Part shown: positions 1 to 7,999 of the stretch, one piece after another | How positions within the stretch are numbered: the first letter of the stretch is position 1 | Layout: every line of letters begins with the position of its first letter | Origin: Bacteroidales bacterium UBA3388 | Lineage (GTDB): Bacteria; Bacteroidota; Bacteroidia; Bacteroidales; P3 | Length of the DNA stretch: 19,657 nucleotides | Direction: 5' to 3' | Assembly: GCA_002358855.1 (NCBI GenBank) | Contig: DEPQ01000045.1 | Location: forward strand, 63,154 to 82,810 | Position numbers and translations under genes: made by a program | The notes under the pieces: generated by a model | Told to the model about the DNA's origin: nothing | What the model saw: only the letters and a program-made list of their open reading frames with translations | Database searches by the model: none

Positions 1-875
1 TGAGAATTGAATCTTTTTGCAAAAGTGGTAAATTCCAATTCATTAAAGAGTTGGTTACATGCTTCAAAGTTGGGTTGAGAAAGTTCTAATTCATCTTCGT
101 TAAGGTCAATAGGCACATCGGTTATAATTGTTGCTAATTGTTTGCTTTGAATTGCAAGGTCTTTATTCTCTTCTATTGCTTTTCTTATTGAATTGCTTTG
201 TATTTGGTCGCTATTCTCTAATATATTTTCAATACTTGAAAATTGTTGTATTAGTTGTTTTGCTTTCTTTTCTCCAATTGAAGGAACGCCTGGAATATTG
301 TCAGAACTATCTCCCCATAGTCCTAAGATGTCTATTACTTGAGATGTTTTGGTAATTTCAAAACGTTGTAAAACTTCATCTACTCCCCATATTTCATTTG
401 GATTAGCACCTCTTCCTAATTTTAGCATTTTAATGTTTTGTTCAACTAACTGAGCATAGTCTTTGTCAGGCGTTACCATAAAAACCTCGTATCCCTTTGC
501 ATTTGCTTTTTTAGCGAGTGTGCCTATTACATCATCTGCTTCGTATCCTTCTTTGCAAAGAATAGGTATATTCATTGCTTGAATAATGTTTTTTATGTGT
601 GGAATAGATTCGCGAATTTCTTCAGGCATTGCTTGTCTATTTGCTTTGTATTGTTCAAATTGCAAATGTCGAAACGTAGGCCCTTGTAAATCAAAGGCAA
701 TTCCAAGATGAGAGGGGTGATATTGTTTTATGATATCCAAAAGCGTATTACAAAATCCTAAAATCGCTGAAACATTGAGACCTTTTGAAGTTATTCGTGG
801 GTTTTTGTTTAATGCATAAAAGGCCCTGTAAATAACTGCCATTGCATCTATTAGATATAGCGTTTTCTTTTCCAT
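1..875 (-). CDS. polA: DNA polymerase I, N-terminal 5'-nuclease domain (partial, runs off left edge)
   Basis: The 291 visible codons encode the structure-specific 5'-3' exonuclease of DNA polymerase I, which removes RNA primers and flaps during Okazaki-fragment maturation and excision repair. Metal-binding acidic residues are visible: D10 in the opening YLIDAMAVIYRAFYA block, D62, the GYEADD motif (E112, D114, D115), TPDKDY (D137, D139) and GDSSDNIPG (D189, D192). The last motif opens the helix-3-turn-helix DNA-binding element, followed by GEKKAKQL. DNA-contacting R69, Y76, K77 and R80 of the arch region are present. The start at 875 gives the standard N-terminus of the family. It follows an A-rich stretch and lies 20 bases after a promoter -7 box. 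The reading frame is open to base 3, so the 3'-5' exonuclease-like and polymerase domains lie outside the window. A stand-alone 5'-nuclease cannot be excluded from this part alone, but the opening is typical of PolA. Confidence 0.93.
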   Translation of the reverse strand, partial: MEKKTLYLIDAMAVIYRAFYALNKNPRITSKGLNVSAILGFCNTLLDIIKQYHPSHLGIAFDLQGPTFRHLQFEQYKANRQAMPEEIRESIPHIKNIIQAMNIPILCKEGYEADDVIGTLAKKANAKGYEVFMVTPDKDYAQLVEQNIKMLKLGRGANPNEIWGVDEVLQRFEITKTSQVIDILGLWGDSSDNIPGVPSIGEKKAKQLIQQFSSIENILENSDQIQSNSIRKAIEENKDLAIQSKQLATIITDVPIDLNEDELELSQPNFEACNQLFNELEFTTFAKRFNS

Positions 876-895
876 TTTTTTGTTTTAATTTTTTA

Positions 896-926
896 CAAAA
901 ATAGGAATTTTATACTTAAAAACAAA
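896..926 (-). promoter_or_regulatory. Promoter of polA, Bacteroidetes sigma-ABfr type
   Basis: On the minus strand there is TTTG (923-926), a 19-base spacer, and TATTTTTG (896-903). This matches the Bacteroidetes consensus of a TTTG -33 element and a TAnnTTTG -7 element at its usual spacing. The start codon of polA lies 20 bases downstream of the -7 box, so the leader would be short. The -33 element lies inside the T-tract of the tnaA terminator. Confidence 0.7.
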
Positions 927-956
927 AAACGCCCTCTCTTTAAGAAAGGACGTTTT
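912..956 (-). terminator. Intrinsic terminator of tnaA
   Basis: The hairpin occupies 926-956. Read on the minus strand it is a 14-bp stem (AAAACG, then T, then CCTTTCT) closed by a TAA loop and followed by TTTTTTGTTTTT. Two of the stem pairs are G-U wobbles when read as minus-strand RNA. They become C-A mismatches on the plus strand, so the element is oriented to stop minus-strand transcripts. It begins 24 bases after the tnaA stop codon. Confidence 0.88.
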
Positions 957-980
957 GAATATTTAAGAGTATTTATCTTC

Positions 981-2354
981 TTACAATCTTTCTAATTGTA
1001 CTGTGAAGTGACGCATTAACTCAGCTTCCCAAGTGATTTTTACTCCACGAGTGATTTCATCTCTTCTGTCATAAACGTTCTTCAAAGCAGCTGCTATAAC
1101 GTCCATGTGATTGTTTGTGTAAACTCTTCTTGGAACGCATAAACGTACGAAGTCTAATCCTCCGAAACGGTTTTCTCTTGTTACAGGGTCTCTATCTGCT
1201 AAGATATATCCTATTTCGCAACCACGAATACCTGCTTCCAAGTAAAGTTCGCAAGTAAGTGTTTGTGCAGGGAATTCTTCTTTTGGAACGTTTGTTAAGA
1301 TTTTGTCTGCATCAACAAATATTGCGTGGCCTCCAACAGGGCGTTGGTAAGGTATTCCATATTCATCTAATTTTGCTGCTAGGTATTGTACTTGACGGAT
1401 ACGTGTGTCAAGGTTGTCAAATTCTGTGTTTTCATCTAATCCTACTGCCAACGCTTCCATATCTCTACCGTTCATACCTCCGTATGTTAGGAATCCTTCA
1501 AAAGGAATACAGAATAATTTTGCTCCTTCGTACCATTCTTTTTTGCGTGTAGCGATGAAACCTCCCATATTAACGATACCGTCTTTCTTTGCAGACATTG
1601 TCATACCGTCTGCGTATGAGAACATTTCTTTTGCTATTTCTTTGATAGTTTTGTTTTCGTATCCTTTTTCACGCATTTTGATAAAGTATGCGTTTTCTGC
1701 AAAACGAGCAGAGTCAAGTATAACTGGTTTGTTGTATTTATTTGCAACTTCTCTTACTTGACGAAGATTCTCCATTGAAACAGGTTGTCCTCCTGCAGTG
1801 TTGTTTGTAACGGTTACTATTACAAAAGGAATTTTATCTGCGTTTTCAGCTAATGCTTTTTCTAATTTCTTAGGGTCAACATTTCCTTTGAAAGGTATTT
1901 CTAATTGAGTGTCTTTTGCTTCGTCTATTGTGCAATCTAATGCTGTTGCTTTACGACTTTCAATGTGTCCCTTTGTTGTATCGAAGTGAGAGTTGCCAGG
2001 TATTATGTCTCCTTGTTTTACTAAGTGAGAGAATAATACGTTTTCTGCAGCACGTCCTTGGTGAGTTGGGATAACATATTCAAATCCTGTGATAGAAGTG
2101 ATAGTATCTTTTAAACGATAGAAACTTCTTGCTCCAGCGTATGATTCATCTCCCATCATCATTGCTGCCCATTGACGGTCTGACATAGAACCTGTTCCAG
2201 AGTCTGTTATACAGTCAATGTAAACTTGTTCTGATTTTAACATAAACACATTGTTGTGTGCTTCTTTAAGCCATTGTTCACGTTCTTGACGTGTACTTTT
2301 TCTTATTGGCTCTACCATTTTTATCTTCCACGATTCTGCAAAAGGTAATTCCAT
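981..2354 (-). CDS. tnaA: Tryptophanase (L-tryptophan indole-lyase)
   Basis: A cytoplasmic PLP enzyme that splits L-tryptophan into indole, pyruvate and ammonia. Its 457 residues align over their full length with the tryptophanase / tyrosine phenol-lyase family. Visible landmarks are THQGR (97-101), NTAGGQP (185-191), DSARFAENAYF (214-224) and MSAKKD, where K257 is the expected PLP-binding lysine. Three positions that separate the two enzymes are all tryptophanase-like: D125 in FDTT (Thr in tyrosine phenol-lyase), I381 in CEIG (Arg in tyrosine phenol-lyase) and H449 in RHFT (Phe in tyrosine phenol-lyase). The start at 2354 matches the N-terminal length of relatives. The gene stands alone between its own promoter and terminator. 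No TnaC-like leader peptide fits in the roughly 40-base leader, and no tryptophan permease gene is adjacent. Indole production is inferred from the family. Confidence 0.93.
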   Translation of the reverse strand: MELPFAESWKIKMVEPIRKSTRQEREQWLKEAHNNVFMLKSEQVYIDCITDSGTGSMSDRQWAAMMMGDESYAGARSFYRLKDTITSITGFEYVIPTHQGRAAENVLFSHLVKQGDIIPGNSHFDTTKGHIESRKATALDCTIDEAKDTQLEIPFKGNVDPKKLEKALAENADKIPFVIVTVTNNTAGGQPVSMENLRQVREVANKYNKPVILDSARFAENAYFIKMREKGYENKTIKEIAKEMFSYADGMTMSAKKDGIVNMGGFIATRKKEWYEGAKLFCIPFEGFLTYGGMNGRDMEALAVGLDENTEFDNLDTRIRQVQYLAAKLDEYGIPYQRPVGGHAIFVDADKILTNVPKEEFPAQTLTCELYLEAGIRGCEIGYILADRDPVTRENRFGGLDFVRLCVPRRVYTNNHMDVIAAALKNVYDRRDEITRGVKITWEAELMRHFTVQLERL

Positions 2355-2399
2355 AATCTATTATTTTTTATTTGTTTATATTTTATATTCTATTTCGTG

Positions 2400-2430
2400 C
2401 AAAGTTAGAAATTTTATTTCAAACAACAAA
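2400..2430 (-). promoter_or_regulatory. Promoter of tnaA, Bacteroidetes type
   Basis: On the minus strand there is TTTG (2427-2430), a 19-base spacer, and TAACTTTG (2400-2407), a close match to the TTTG / TAnnTTTG consensus. It lies in the gap after the radical SAM gene and gives a leader of about 40 bases before the tnaA ATG. No hairpin or attenuator is evident in that leader, which is A/T only in most of its length. Confidence 0.75.
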
Positions 2431-2436
2431 ATATTC

Positions 2437-3423
2437 TTAGCTTTGTGCTATAAATGTCCCTAATTCAACGTTGGAATCTGAAATAAATTTTAGATAAGGA
2501 AACTTTTTTTGCAATAGTTGTTTGTTTTTGCTGTTGTACCCTATTGCGTAGTTGATTTCTTTTGGATTTACTAAGATTGTTTTTGTATTGATAGGTAGTT
2601 TTTCAAATTTTTCTTGCCATATTTTTGTCAAAACAAGTTCTTTGAATGAGACGTGAAATGGACCTGCTAATAATTCTGTTCCATTGATTAGTGCTTCCGA
2701 AGGGTGCAGACCAATTCGTAAAATTTTAATGGAGGATTGTGAGAATATTTTATAAATCTCTGTTGTCCAATCTACTGCTTCATCAAGTGATAGTGCTTTG
2801 TATTTATTTTGGCGATATAAGTCTGCTAAATCGGTGTTGTTTATTACAAGTGTGGGGTATATTCGAGTGCTTTCTGCTCCTAACTCTAAGATTTTTTTTG
2901 CTGTTTCTTTGGATTTTTCAACTGTGTCTAAGGGAAGTCCTATCATCATTTGAAGTCCAAGTGAGAACCCATAACTCTTTATCAATTGAGATGCGTTTTC
3001 TACATCTTTTACCGTATGTCCTCGCTTTGCAAATGCTAATACTTCCTCATTTAAGGATTGAGCTCCTAATTCAATGTCTTTTACGTTGTATTGTTGAAGT
3101 ATGTCAAGTATTTTTTCGTTGATATAATCTGGACGAGTTGAGATTCTAATACTTTTTATTTCTCCTTGTTCAATGTAAGGTTGTACTATCTGAAGATAAG
3201 TTAGCATATCCTTTTCGTCAATGCCTGTAAAACTACCACCAAAGAAAGCAAGTTCAACCTCTGAAGGACAAATAAATGTTGCAAGATGTTGTTCTATGAT
3301 TTGTTTTATTTCCTCTGGTTTTACAGCTTGTAGTTGTCCAGAGATGTGTCTTTGATTACAATAGATACATCTATTAGGACAGGCCAGTTCTGGAATAAAA
3401 ATAGGTATGTTATAATGTTTCAT
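2437..3423 (-). CDS. Elp3-like radical SAM protein (COG1243 type), function unknown
   Basis: A 328-residue radical SAM enzyme. The cluster motif CPNRCIYC gives C15, C19 and C22, which would hold the 4Fe-4S cluster that cleaves S-adenosylmethionine. It is followed by the FFGGSFTG glycine motif (about 60-67), the STRPDYI strand, and an ELGAQSL segment. These features resemble the radical SAM core of Elp3-type proteins, but the C-terminal acetyltransferase domain of true Elp3 is absent. The C-terminal ~100 residues look unlike a known catalytic domain. The protein begins MKHYNIPIFIPELACP, a form I recall for a group of small bacterial Elp3-like proteins without assigned substrate. It is the last gene of block 2, starting 12 bases after the autokinase stop. 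A role in tRNA modification is possible given miaB upstream, but is not shown by the sequence. Confidence 0.8.
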   Translation of the reverse strand: MKHYNIPIFIPELACPNRCIYCNQRHISGQLQAVKPEEIKQIIEQHLATFICPSEVELAFFGGSFTGIDEKDMLTYLQIVQPYIEQGEIKSIRISTRPDYINEKILDILQQYNVKDIELGAQSLNEEVLAFAKRGHTVKDVENASQLIKSYGFSLGLQMMIGLPLDTVEKSKETAKKILELGAESTRIYPTLVINNTDLADLYRQNKYKALSLDEAVDWTTEIYKIFSQSSIKILRIGLHPSEALINGTELLAGPFHVSFKELVLTKIWQEKFEKLPINTKTILVNPKEINYAIGYNSKNKQLLQKKFPYLKFISDSNVELGTFIAQS

Positions 3424-3435
3424 AAAATTTAAACA

Positions 3436-5859
3436 TTATTTTTCTACTTGTTCGTTATCAAAATAACCATATCCATAACCATACCCATAATATCCTTTGT
3501 CGTATCTTGCTCCGTATCCATACTTTTGGGCAACTGTTTTTATGTCATTAAATACGAAATGAACTTTTACATCATTCCTTTCTATCAATTCTGCAAGAGA
3601 TATTTTAAATGCTGCTTTATTTGTTTGCTCAGACCTTACTACAAATAAGTTTATATCACTTTCTTTTGCTAAACATTGTGCATCTGCTATTAAATTAACA
3701 GGAGGTGTGTCTAAAATGATATAATCATAACGTTTTTTAAGTTCTTTTAATAAAGCACGATTTTTATCAGAGTCTATCAATTCTGAAGGGTTTGGAGGAA
3801 CAGGCCCTGCAACCAATACATCAAAATTGTTAAACTCTGTTGCTTGCAATACATCGTCTAATTCATATCGTCCAACCATATAAGAGGTTAATCCATGTGT
3901 GGCATTTAATCCAAATATTTTATGTAGTGATGGTTTTCTTAAATCATACCCTATAAGAAGTGTTTTCTTGCCAGAGATAGCAAATATAGATGCTACGTTA
4001 ACACTTATTAAACTTTTACCATCATTTGGTAAAGAAGATGTGATAAGGATTATTTTACCCTCATCAGTTTCGTTTCCTAAGATGTATTTTATGTTTGTTC
4101 TTAAGGACCTAAAAGTTTCTGAAATTTGACTTCTTGGTTTATCAAATACTACTAACCTATTAGAATCGGCAGGAAAATTTGGAATAAAACCAATGATTGG
4201 TGCTGTTGAAAGTTTTTCAAGGTCATCTTTGCTATCAATAGTATTCTTTGTGAAATATCTTAATAGTATGTATGCTGCAGGTATTGCAATACCTATTATC
4301 AGTGCTAAAAGAAAATTGGTTGCTGTTCGAGGGTAAACTTTTGTAGCAAAACGAGCTTTATCAATTACTTTATGGTCAGGAAGTGCTGCATTCTTTGCAA
4401 TTTCAGCTTCTGCCCTTTTGGTATAAAGGAAATTATAGATCTCATCGTTATATTTAAATTGACGTTCTATATTTATCATATTTCGATGTGTAGTAGGCAA
4501 TTGGTCTATTTCTAATTGAAGAGCATTTTGCTGTCTATTAAGTTCATTTTCGTTGATTTGTGATACTTCTTGTATGTTTTTTAAGCTCTCTTTTATTTGA
4601 TTTCTGACAGTCTCCATTTGCCCTAATAATTCTTTCATTTTAGGAGATTGTGGAGTTAGGGTTGTGGATAATCTTTGTTTTTCAAGGATAAGGTCTGTCA
4701 ATGAAACAACCAATTTGCTCAATAATGGATCGTCTACACCCATTGTTGAAGGAGCTACAAGACCTTCATTTAAATCGGTTTTATTTATATAATTTGTTAA
4801 ATAATCGTAATATGCTTTTTTAGTTGTTTCTTCTGCTCTTTTTGTCTCAAACTCGTTCGCTTTTTCAAAAAGATATTCTGCATCACTTGTAAGGTTAAAT
4901 GTATTATTGCTTTGTTGGAAAGCTTCCTTACGAGCTTCTGCTATTGCTAATGAGTCAGAAATAGCATTTATTTGTGAATTTACGAAATCTATTGTTGCAA
5001 CATTCAAGTGATTCTTTTCTTCAAATGTCATATCAATATAGACTTCACATAATTTATTTACAAAATCTGTTGCTTTATGTTTGTTTGAATTTTTGAATTT
5101 AATGGAAATGATTGATGATTCTTTGTTTATTAGTTCTATTTCAGTAGAATTAAACGAATTAGCTAATGCGTCCATATCATTTATTTTGAATCTATATTTG
5201 ATATTAGCAAGTTCGTCTTCCCAATTATTAGGTTCTTTTAAAATAACCTTAAACTTCATTCCATCTTTAATGTACCATTGGCCATATCTAATAATTGTTC
5301 GAGAAGTTGAAACATCTTTAAACTCTGATAAAATTTTGTCTTGTAAGTAATCATATACTGGTACATTTTTTTGTTCTTCATAGGCAATAAGACATTTGTT
5401 TTTGTCAATTAACTCTATGTCAATAGGAATTCCTGTAGGTTGAGTATTGTAGAAATCTAAAACTATTTCAAACGGAGAATCTTTGTATATATCATCGTAT
5501 TTAAAACTGCTTTTTTGAAAATAATCTACATATAAATCAAGAGATTTTATAGTTCTTTTTACCATTGAGGCGGATTGAATTGTCCCTATCTCATTTTGAA
5601 AATTAACGATGTCTTGATTGTAAAAGTTAAAACCAAAATTACCTGATAAATTAGACATCATATTGCTATTATTCTTTATCAACAAGGTGGTTTTAGCTTC
5701 ATACAGAGGGGTTGAATATTTTGTTATAAAAATACACACAATTATTGCAACGACAATTGCTATTAAAAACAAATGCCATTTCTCTAACATTTTATACAAT
5801 AACTCCATTATGTTAATGGAACTTACATCTTCCTCTCTACTAAGTTTTTCCTCGTTCAT
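3436..5859 (-). CDS. Polysaccharide co-polymerase / bacterial tyrosine autokinase (Wzc type)
   Basis: An inner-membrane protein of 807 residues that couples chain-length control to export of capsule or exopolysaccharide. Order: short cytoplasmic N-terminus, transmembrane segment about 29-46, periplasmic Wzz-type region with coiled-coil stretches (about 290-490), second transmembrane segment about 515-534, then a cytoplasmic BY-kinase domain. The kinase shows the EX2RX2R oligomerisation motif (E581, R584, R587), Walker A SLPNDGKS (K615), Walker A' LLIGYDLRKP (635-643) and Walker B YDYIILDTPP (711-720). The first Asp of the canonical A' motif is Gly here. The tail holds nine tyrosines between 780 and 799, in the usual position for autophosphorylation. 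The gene starts 2 bases after the Wza-type gene, so the two are surely co-expressed, and autophosphorylation would tune the export complex. No cognate phosphatase or glycosyltransferase is in the window. Confidence 0.93.
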   Translation of the reverse strand: MNEEKLSREEDVSSINIMELLYKMLEKWHLFLIAIVVAIIVCIFITKYSTPLYEAKTTLLIKNNSNMMSNLSGNFGFNFYNQDIVNFQNEIGTIQSASMVKRTIKSLDLYVDYFQKSSFKYDDIYKDSPFEIVLDFYNTQPTGIPIDIELIDKNKCLIAYEEQKNVPVYDYLQDKILSEFKDVSTSRTIIRYGQWYIKDGMKFKVILKEPNNWEDELANIKYRFKINDMDALANSFNSTEIELINKESSIISIKFKNSNKHKATDFVNKLCEVYIDMTFEEKNHLNVATIDFVNSQINAISDSLAIAEARKEAFQQSNNTFNLTSDAEYLFEKANEFETKRAEETTKKAYYDYLTNYINKTDLNEGLVAPSTMGVDDPLLSKLVVSLTDLILEKQRLSTTLTPQSPKMKELLGQMETVRNQIKESLKNIQEVSQINENELNRQQNALQLEIDQLPTTHRNMINIERQFKYNDEIYNFLYTKRAEAEIAKNAALPDHKVIDKARFATKVYPRTATNFLLALIIGIAIPAAYILLRYFTKNTIDSKDDLEKLSTAPIIGFIPNFPADSNRLVVFDKPRSQISETFRSLRTNIKYILGNETDEGKIILITSSLPNDGKSLISVNVASIFAISGKKTLLIGYDLRKPSLHKIFGLNATHGLTSYMVGRYELDDVLQATEFNNFDVLVAGPVPPNPSELIDSDKNRALLKELKKRYDYIILDTPPVNLIADAQCLAKESDINLFVVRSEQTNKAAFKISLAELIERNDVKVHFVFNDIKTVAQKYGYGARYDKGYYGYGYGYGYFDNEQVEK
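3463..3495 (-). repeat. Hexanucleotide Tyr-Gly repeat in the autokinase tail
   Basis: Codons 789-799 read G-YY-G-Y-G-Y-G-Y-G-Y. The minus-strand DNA is a run of imperfect 6-base units such as GGTTAT, GGATAT and GGGTAT. Because the unit is two codons, gain or loss of units would keep the frame and change only the number of tyrosines. Third-position differences between units show that the copies have diverged, so slippage may be slow. Confidence 0.7.
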
Positions 5860-5861
5860 GA

Positions 5862-6659
5862 TTATTTGCTATTTAATGAGAGTATCCACGAAAATATTGA
5901 TATTACAGAAGTTAATACTACCAATGAATTAGAAATAGTAGTTAAAGGAATATTTAAAGTAGATAGTGCTTTAGTGTTTTTGTTTGGTTCTACGTAAACC
6001 ACATCTCCGGGTTGCAAGTACATGTTCTTATCTTGTAGTATTTTTACATCTCTTAAATCCACTGTATAGATAATATCTTCTGATATTGTTTTTCTAATTA
6101 TTTTTACTTTTTCTCTATTCCCATAATATGTTAAATCTCCTGCTGCCGCTAAAAGCTCAAATAGACTAACGCAGGGTTGATAAAAAGTATAAGTGCCAGG
6201 ACTATTTACTTCTCCTAATACGGAAATCTTATAATTTACCATTTTGCAACTAACAACTGCTCCTTGCACATATTGATCCACCTTTTCTTTAATTGCATTT
6301 TGTGCTTGTTCTATTGTTAATCCTTCTAGTTTTATTTTACCTGCAACTGGTAAATTGATTTCTCCATTTTTGTCAATAACATAACTATTCAAATATATTG
6401 TGTTATCAGATTGAGAATATCTATTTTCATTAGACGAAAACATTTTTGTAGCTTCGGCGTCAAGTGTTACAATGTCTATATACAACATATCTTCCTTTGC
6501 TAAATAATAATTAGGGGAGAAATTGGTGTTTTCTCCTTGGTATGTATGTTTATATACATCGTTGTCTTCTGATTGAAAATATATTAAATTCTTTTGGGAA
6601 GTACACGATGTTAAAGAGATAATAACGCTTAACAACAATATATATTTATTCATCTTCAT
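5862..6659 (-). CDS. Polysaccharide export outer-membrane lipoprotein (Wza/BexD type)
   Basis: An outer-membrane secretin-like subunit through which capsule or exopolysaccharide leaves the cell. The chosen ATG at 6659 puts a lipoprotein signal directly at the N-terminus: MKMNKYILLLSVIISLTSC, with lipobox LTSC and lipidated C19. A longer frame to 6713 is open but would add 18 residues before the signal and overlap miaB. An ATG at 6653 is also possible. The mature protein has a polysaccharide-export domain (about 50-140, with YVIDKNGEINLPVAGKI and the NAIKEKV helix) and an SLBB-like domain (about 145-200, with VLGEVNSPGTY). LQPGDVVYVEP follows, and then a hydrophobic C-terminal segment (about 233-262) that likely forms the membrane-spanning part. 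It lies 17 bases after the miaB stop and 2 bases before the autokinase, its expected partner. Confidence 0.9.
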   Translation of the reverse strand: MKMNKYILLLSVIISLTSCTSQKNLIYFQSEDNDVYKHTYQGENTNFSPNYYLAKEDMLYIDIVTLDAEATKMFSSNENRYSQSDNTIYLNSYVIDKNGEINLPVAGKIKLEGLTIEQAQNAIKEKVDQYVQGAVVSCKMVNYKISVLGEVNSPGTYTFYQPCVSLFELLAAAGDLTYYGNREKVKIIRKTISEDIIYTVDLRDVKILQDKNMYLQPGDVVYVEPNKNTKALSTLNIPLTTISNSLVVLTSVISIFSWILSLNSK

Positions 6660-6676
6660 AACACAATATTTAATTA

Positions 6677-7999
6677 TTAAATAGTTTCTCCAAATAAAGT
6701 TGCGGATGTACAAGATGTTACTTTTACTTGTACGTATTCGCCTATTTTGAAGTCTTTTCTATCAAATATTATAACTTTATTTTGAGTATTTCTTCCAAAT
6801 AATTGTTCTTTACTTCTTTTACTTTCTCCTTCAATCAACACTTCAAATGTTTTGCCAACATCTTTTTGATTACTTTCAAGAGACAAACGTCTTTGTAATT
6901 CAATTATTTCTTCTAAACGTCTAGTTTTTTCTTCGTATGGAATATCATCTTCATACTTTTTTGCTGCTAAGGTGTTTGAACGTTGAGAATAATTAAACAT
7001 AAATGCAGAATCATAACCTACCCACTGCATCATATCCAATGTGTCTTTATGGTCTTCTATTGTCTCAGTACAAAAACCTGCAATAATATCTGTTGATATA
7101 CCACAATCTTTTATGGTGTTTTTTATTGCAGTAATTTTAGTCATATAATCTTCCCTTGTATATTTTCTATTCATAATTTTTAACATTCTTGTACTGCCAG
7201 ATTGCAATGGAAGATGTATAAACTTGCATATATTATCGTATTTTGCAATGGTGTCTAATAACTCTTGAGAAATATCTTTTGGATGCGAGGTTGAGAATCG
7301 TATTCTTAACAAAGGACTAACTTTTGCAACCAAGGCCATTAGTTTGGCAAAATTGATTTCATTTTCTTGTCCTTTATTCCAAATATAAGAATTAACGTTT
7401 TGACCTAAAAGAGTTACTTCTCTATATCCTTTTTCAAACAAGTCTTTTGCTTCTGCAATAATAGTTTGTGGGTCTCTACTACGTTCTCGTCCACGAGTAT
7501 AAGGAACTACACAATACGAACAAAAGTTTTCACAACCTCTCATTATAGAAATAAAAGCAGTTACTCCATTCGTATCTAATTTTACAGGAGTAATATCTGC
7601 ATAGGTCTCTTCTTCTGATAGTATTGCAGATATGTATGATTTATTATTTTTTTCTGCTTCTTTCAACAAAGAAGGAATATCTCTGTAAGAGTCAGGCCCA
7701 ACAACTATATCAACTTTATTTTCTTCTACTAATTGATTTTGCAGACGTTCGGCCATACAACCTAATACTCCAACTTTTAACCAGCTTTTCTTTTTTCTAA
7801 GAGAATCAAATTCCATTAGACGTTTTTTGACCCTTTGTTCTGCATTTTCACGTATAGAACAAGTATTAACCAATATTAAGTCTGCTTCTGCTATATCAGT
7901 AGTGATTTCATAGTTATCATTTTTTAATATTGATGCCACCACTTCACTATCCGCTTGATTCATTTGACACCCGTAGGTTTCTATATATGCTTTCTTCAT
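6677..7999 (-). CDS. miaB: tRNA-2-methylthio-N6-dimethylallyladenosine synthase MiaB
   Basis: A radical SAM methylthiotransferase that adds a methylthio group to N6-dimethylallyladenosine at position 37 of tRNAs reading UNN codons. The 440 residues show all three expected parts. The N-terminal UPF0004 domain has cluster cysteines C11 (ETYGCQMN), C47 (NTCSIRE) and C81 (LGCMAER). The radical SAM core has C156, C160 and C163 in RGCENFCSYC, followed by VPYTRGRERSR, a hallmark of MiaB rather than RimO or MtaB. A C-terminal TRAM-like domain covers about 375-440. The start codon overlaps the stop of the sirtuin gene (ATGA), which suggests translational coupling. The MiaA prenyltransferase needed for its substrate is not in the window. 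Confidence 0.95.
   Translation of the reverse strand: MKKAYIETYGCQMNQADSEVVASILKNDNYEITTDIAEADLILVNTCSIRENAEQRVKKRLMEFDSLRKKKSWLKVGVLGCMAERLQNQLVEENKVDIVVGPDSYRDIPSLLKEAEKNNKSYISAILSEEETYADITPVKLDTNGVTAFISIMRGCENFCSYCVVPYTRGRERSRDPQTIIAEAKDLFEKGYREVTLLGQNVNSYIWNKGQENEINFAKLMALVAKVSPLLRIRFSTSHPKDISQELLDTIAKYDNICKFIHLPLQSGSTRMLKIMNRKYTREDYMTKITAIKNTIKDCGISTDIIAGFCTETIEDHKDTLDMMQWVGYDSAFMFNYSQRSNTLAAKKYEDDIPYEEKTRRLEEIIELQRRLSLESNQKDVGKTFEVLIEGESKRSKEQLFGRNTQNKVIIFDRKDFKIGEYVQVKVTSCTSATLFGETI

Noticed and set aside
128..355. Plus-strand frame of 75 residues, hydrophobic
   Set aside because: It is antisense to the conserved polA nuclease domain, and its Leu-rich composition comes from the A/T-rich complement.
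1259..1761. Two overlapping plus-strand frames inside tnaA
   Set aside because: They have no recognisable motif, and the opposite strand encodes a full-length conserved enzyme.
981..2354. Tyrosine phenol-lyase as the identity of the PLP lyase
   Set aside because: D125, I381 and H449 are tryptophanase-type at the positions that separate the enzymes; tyrosine phenol-lyase has Thr, Arg and Phe there.
6660..6713. The longer start of the Wza-type gene at 6713
   Set aside because: It would place 18 residues in front of a clear lipoprotein signal peptide and overlap the end of miaB by 37 bases.
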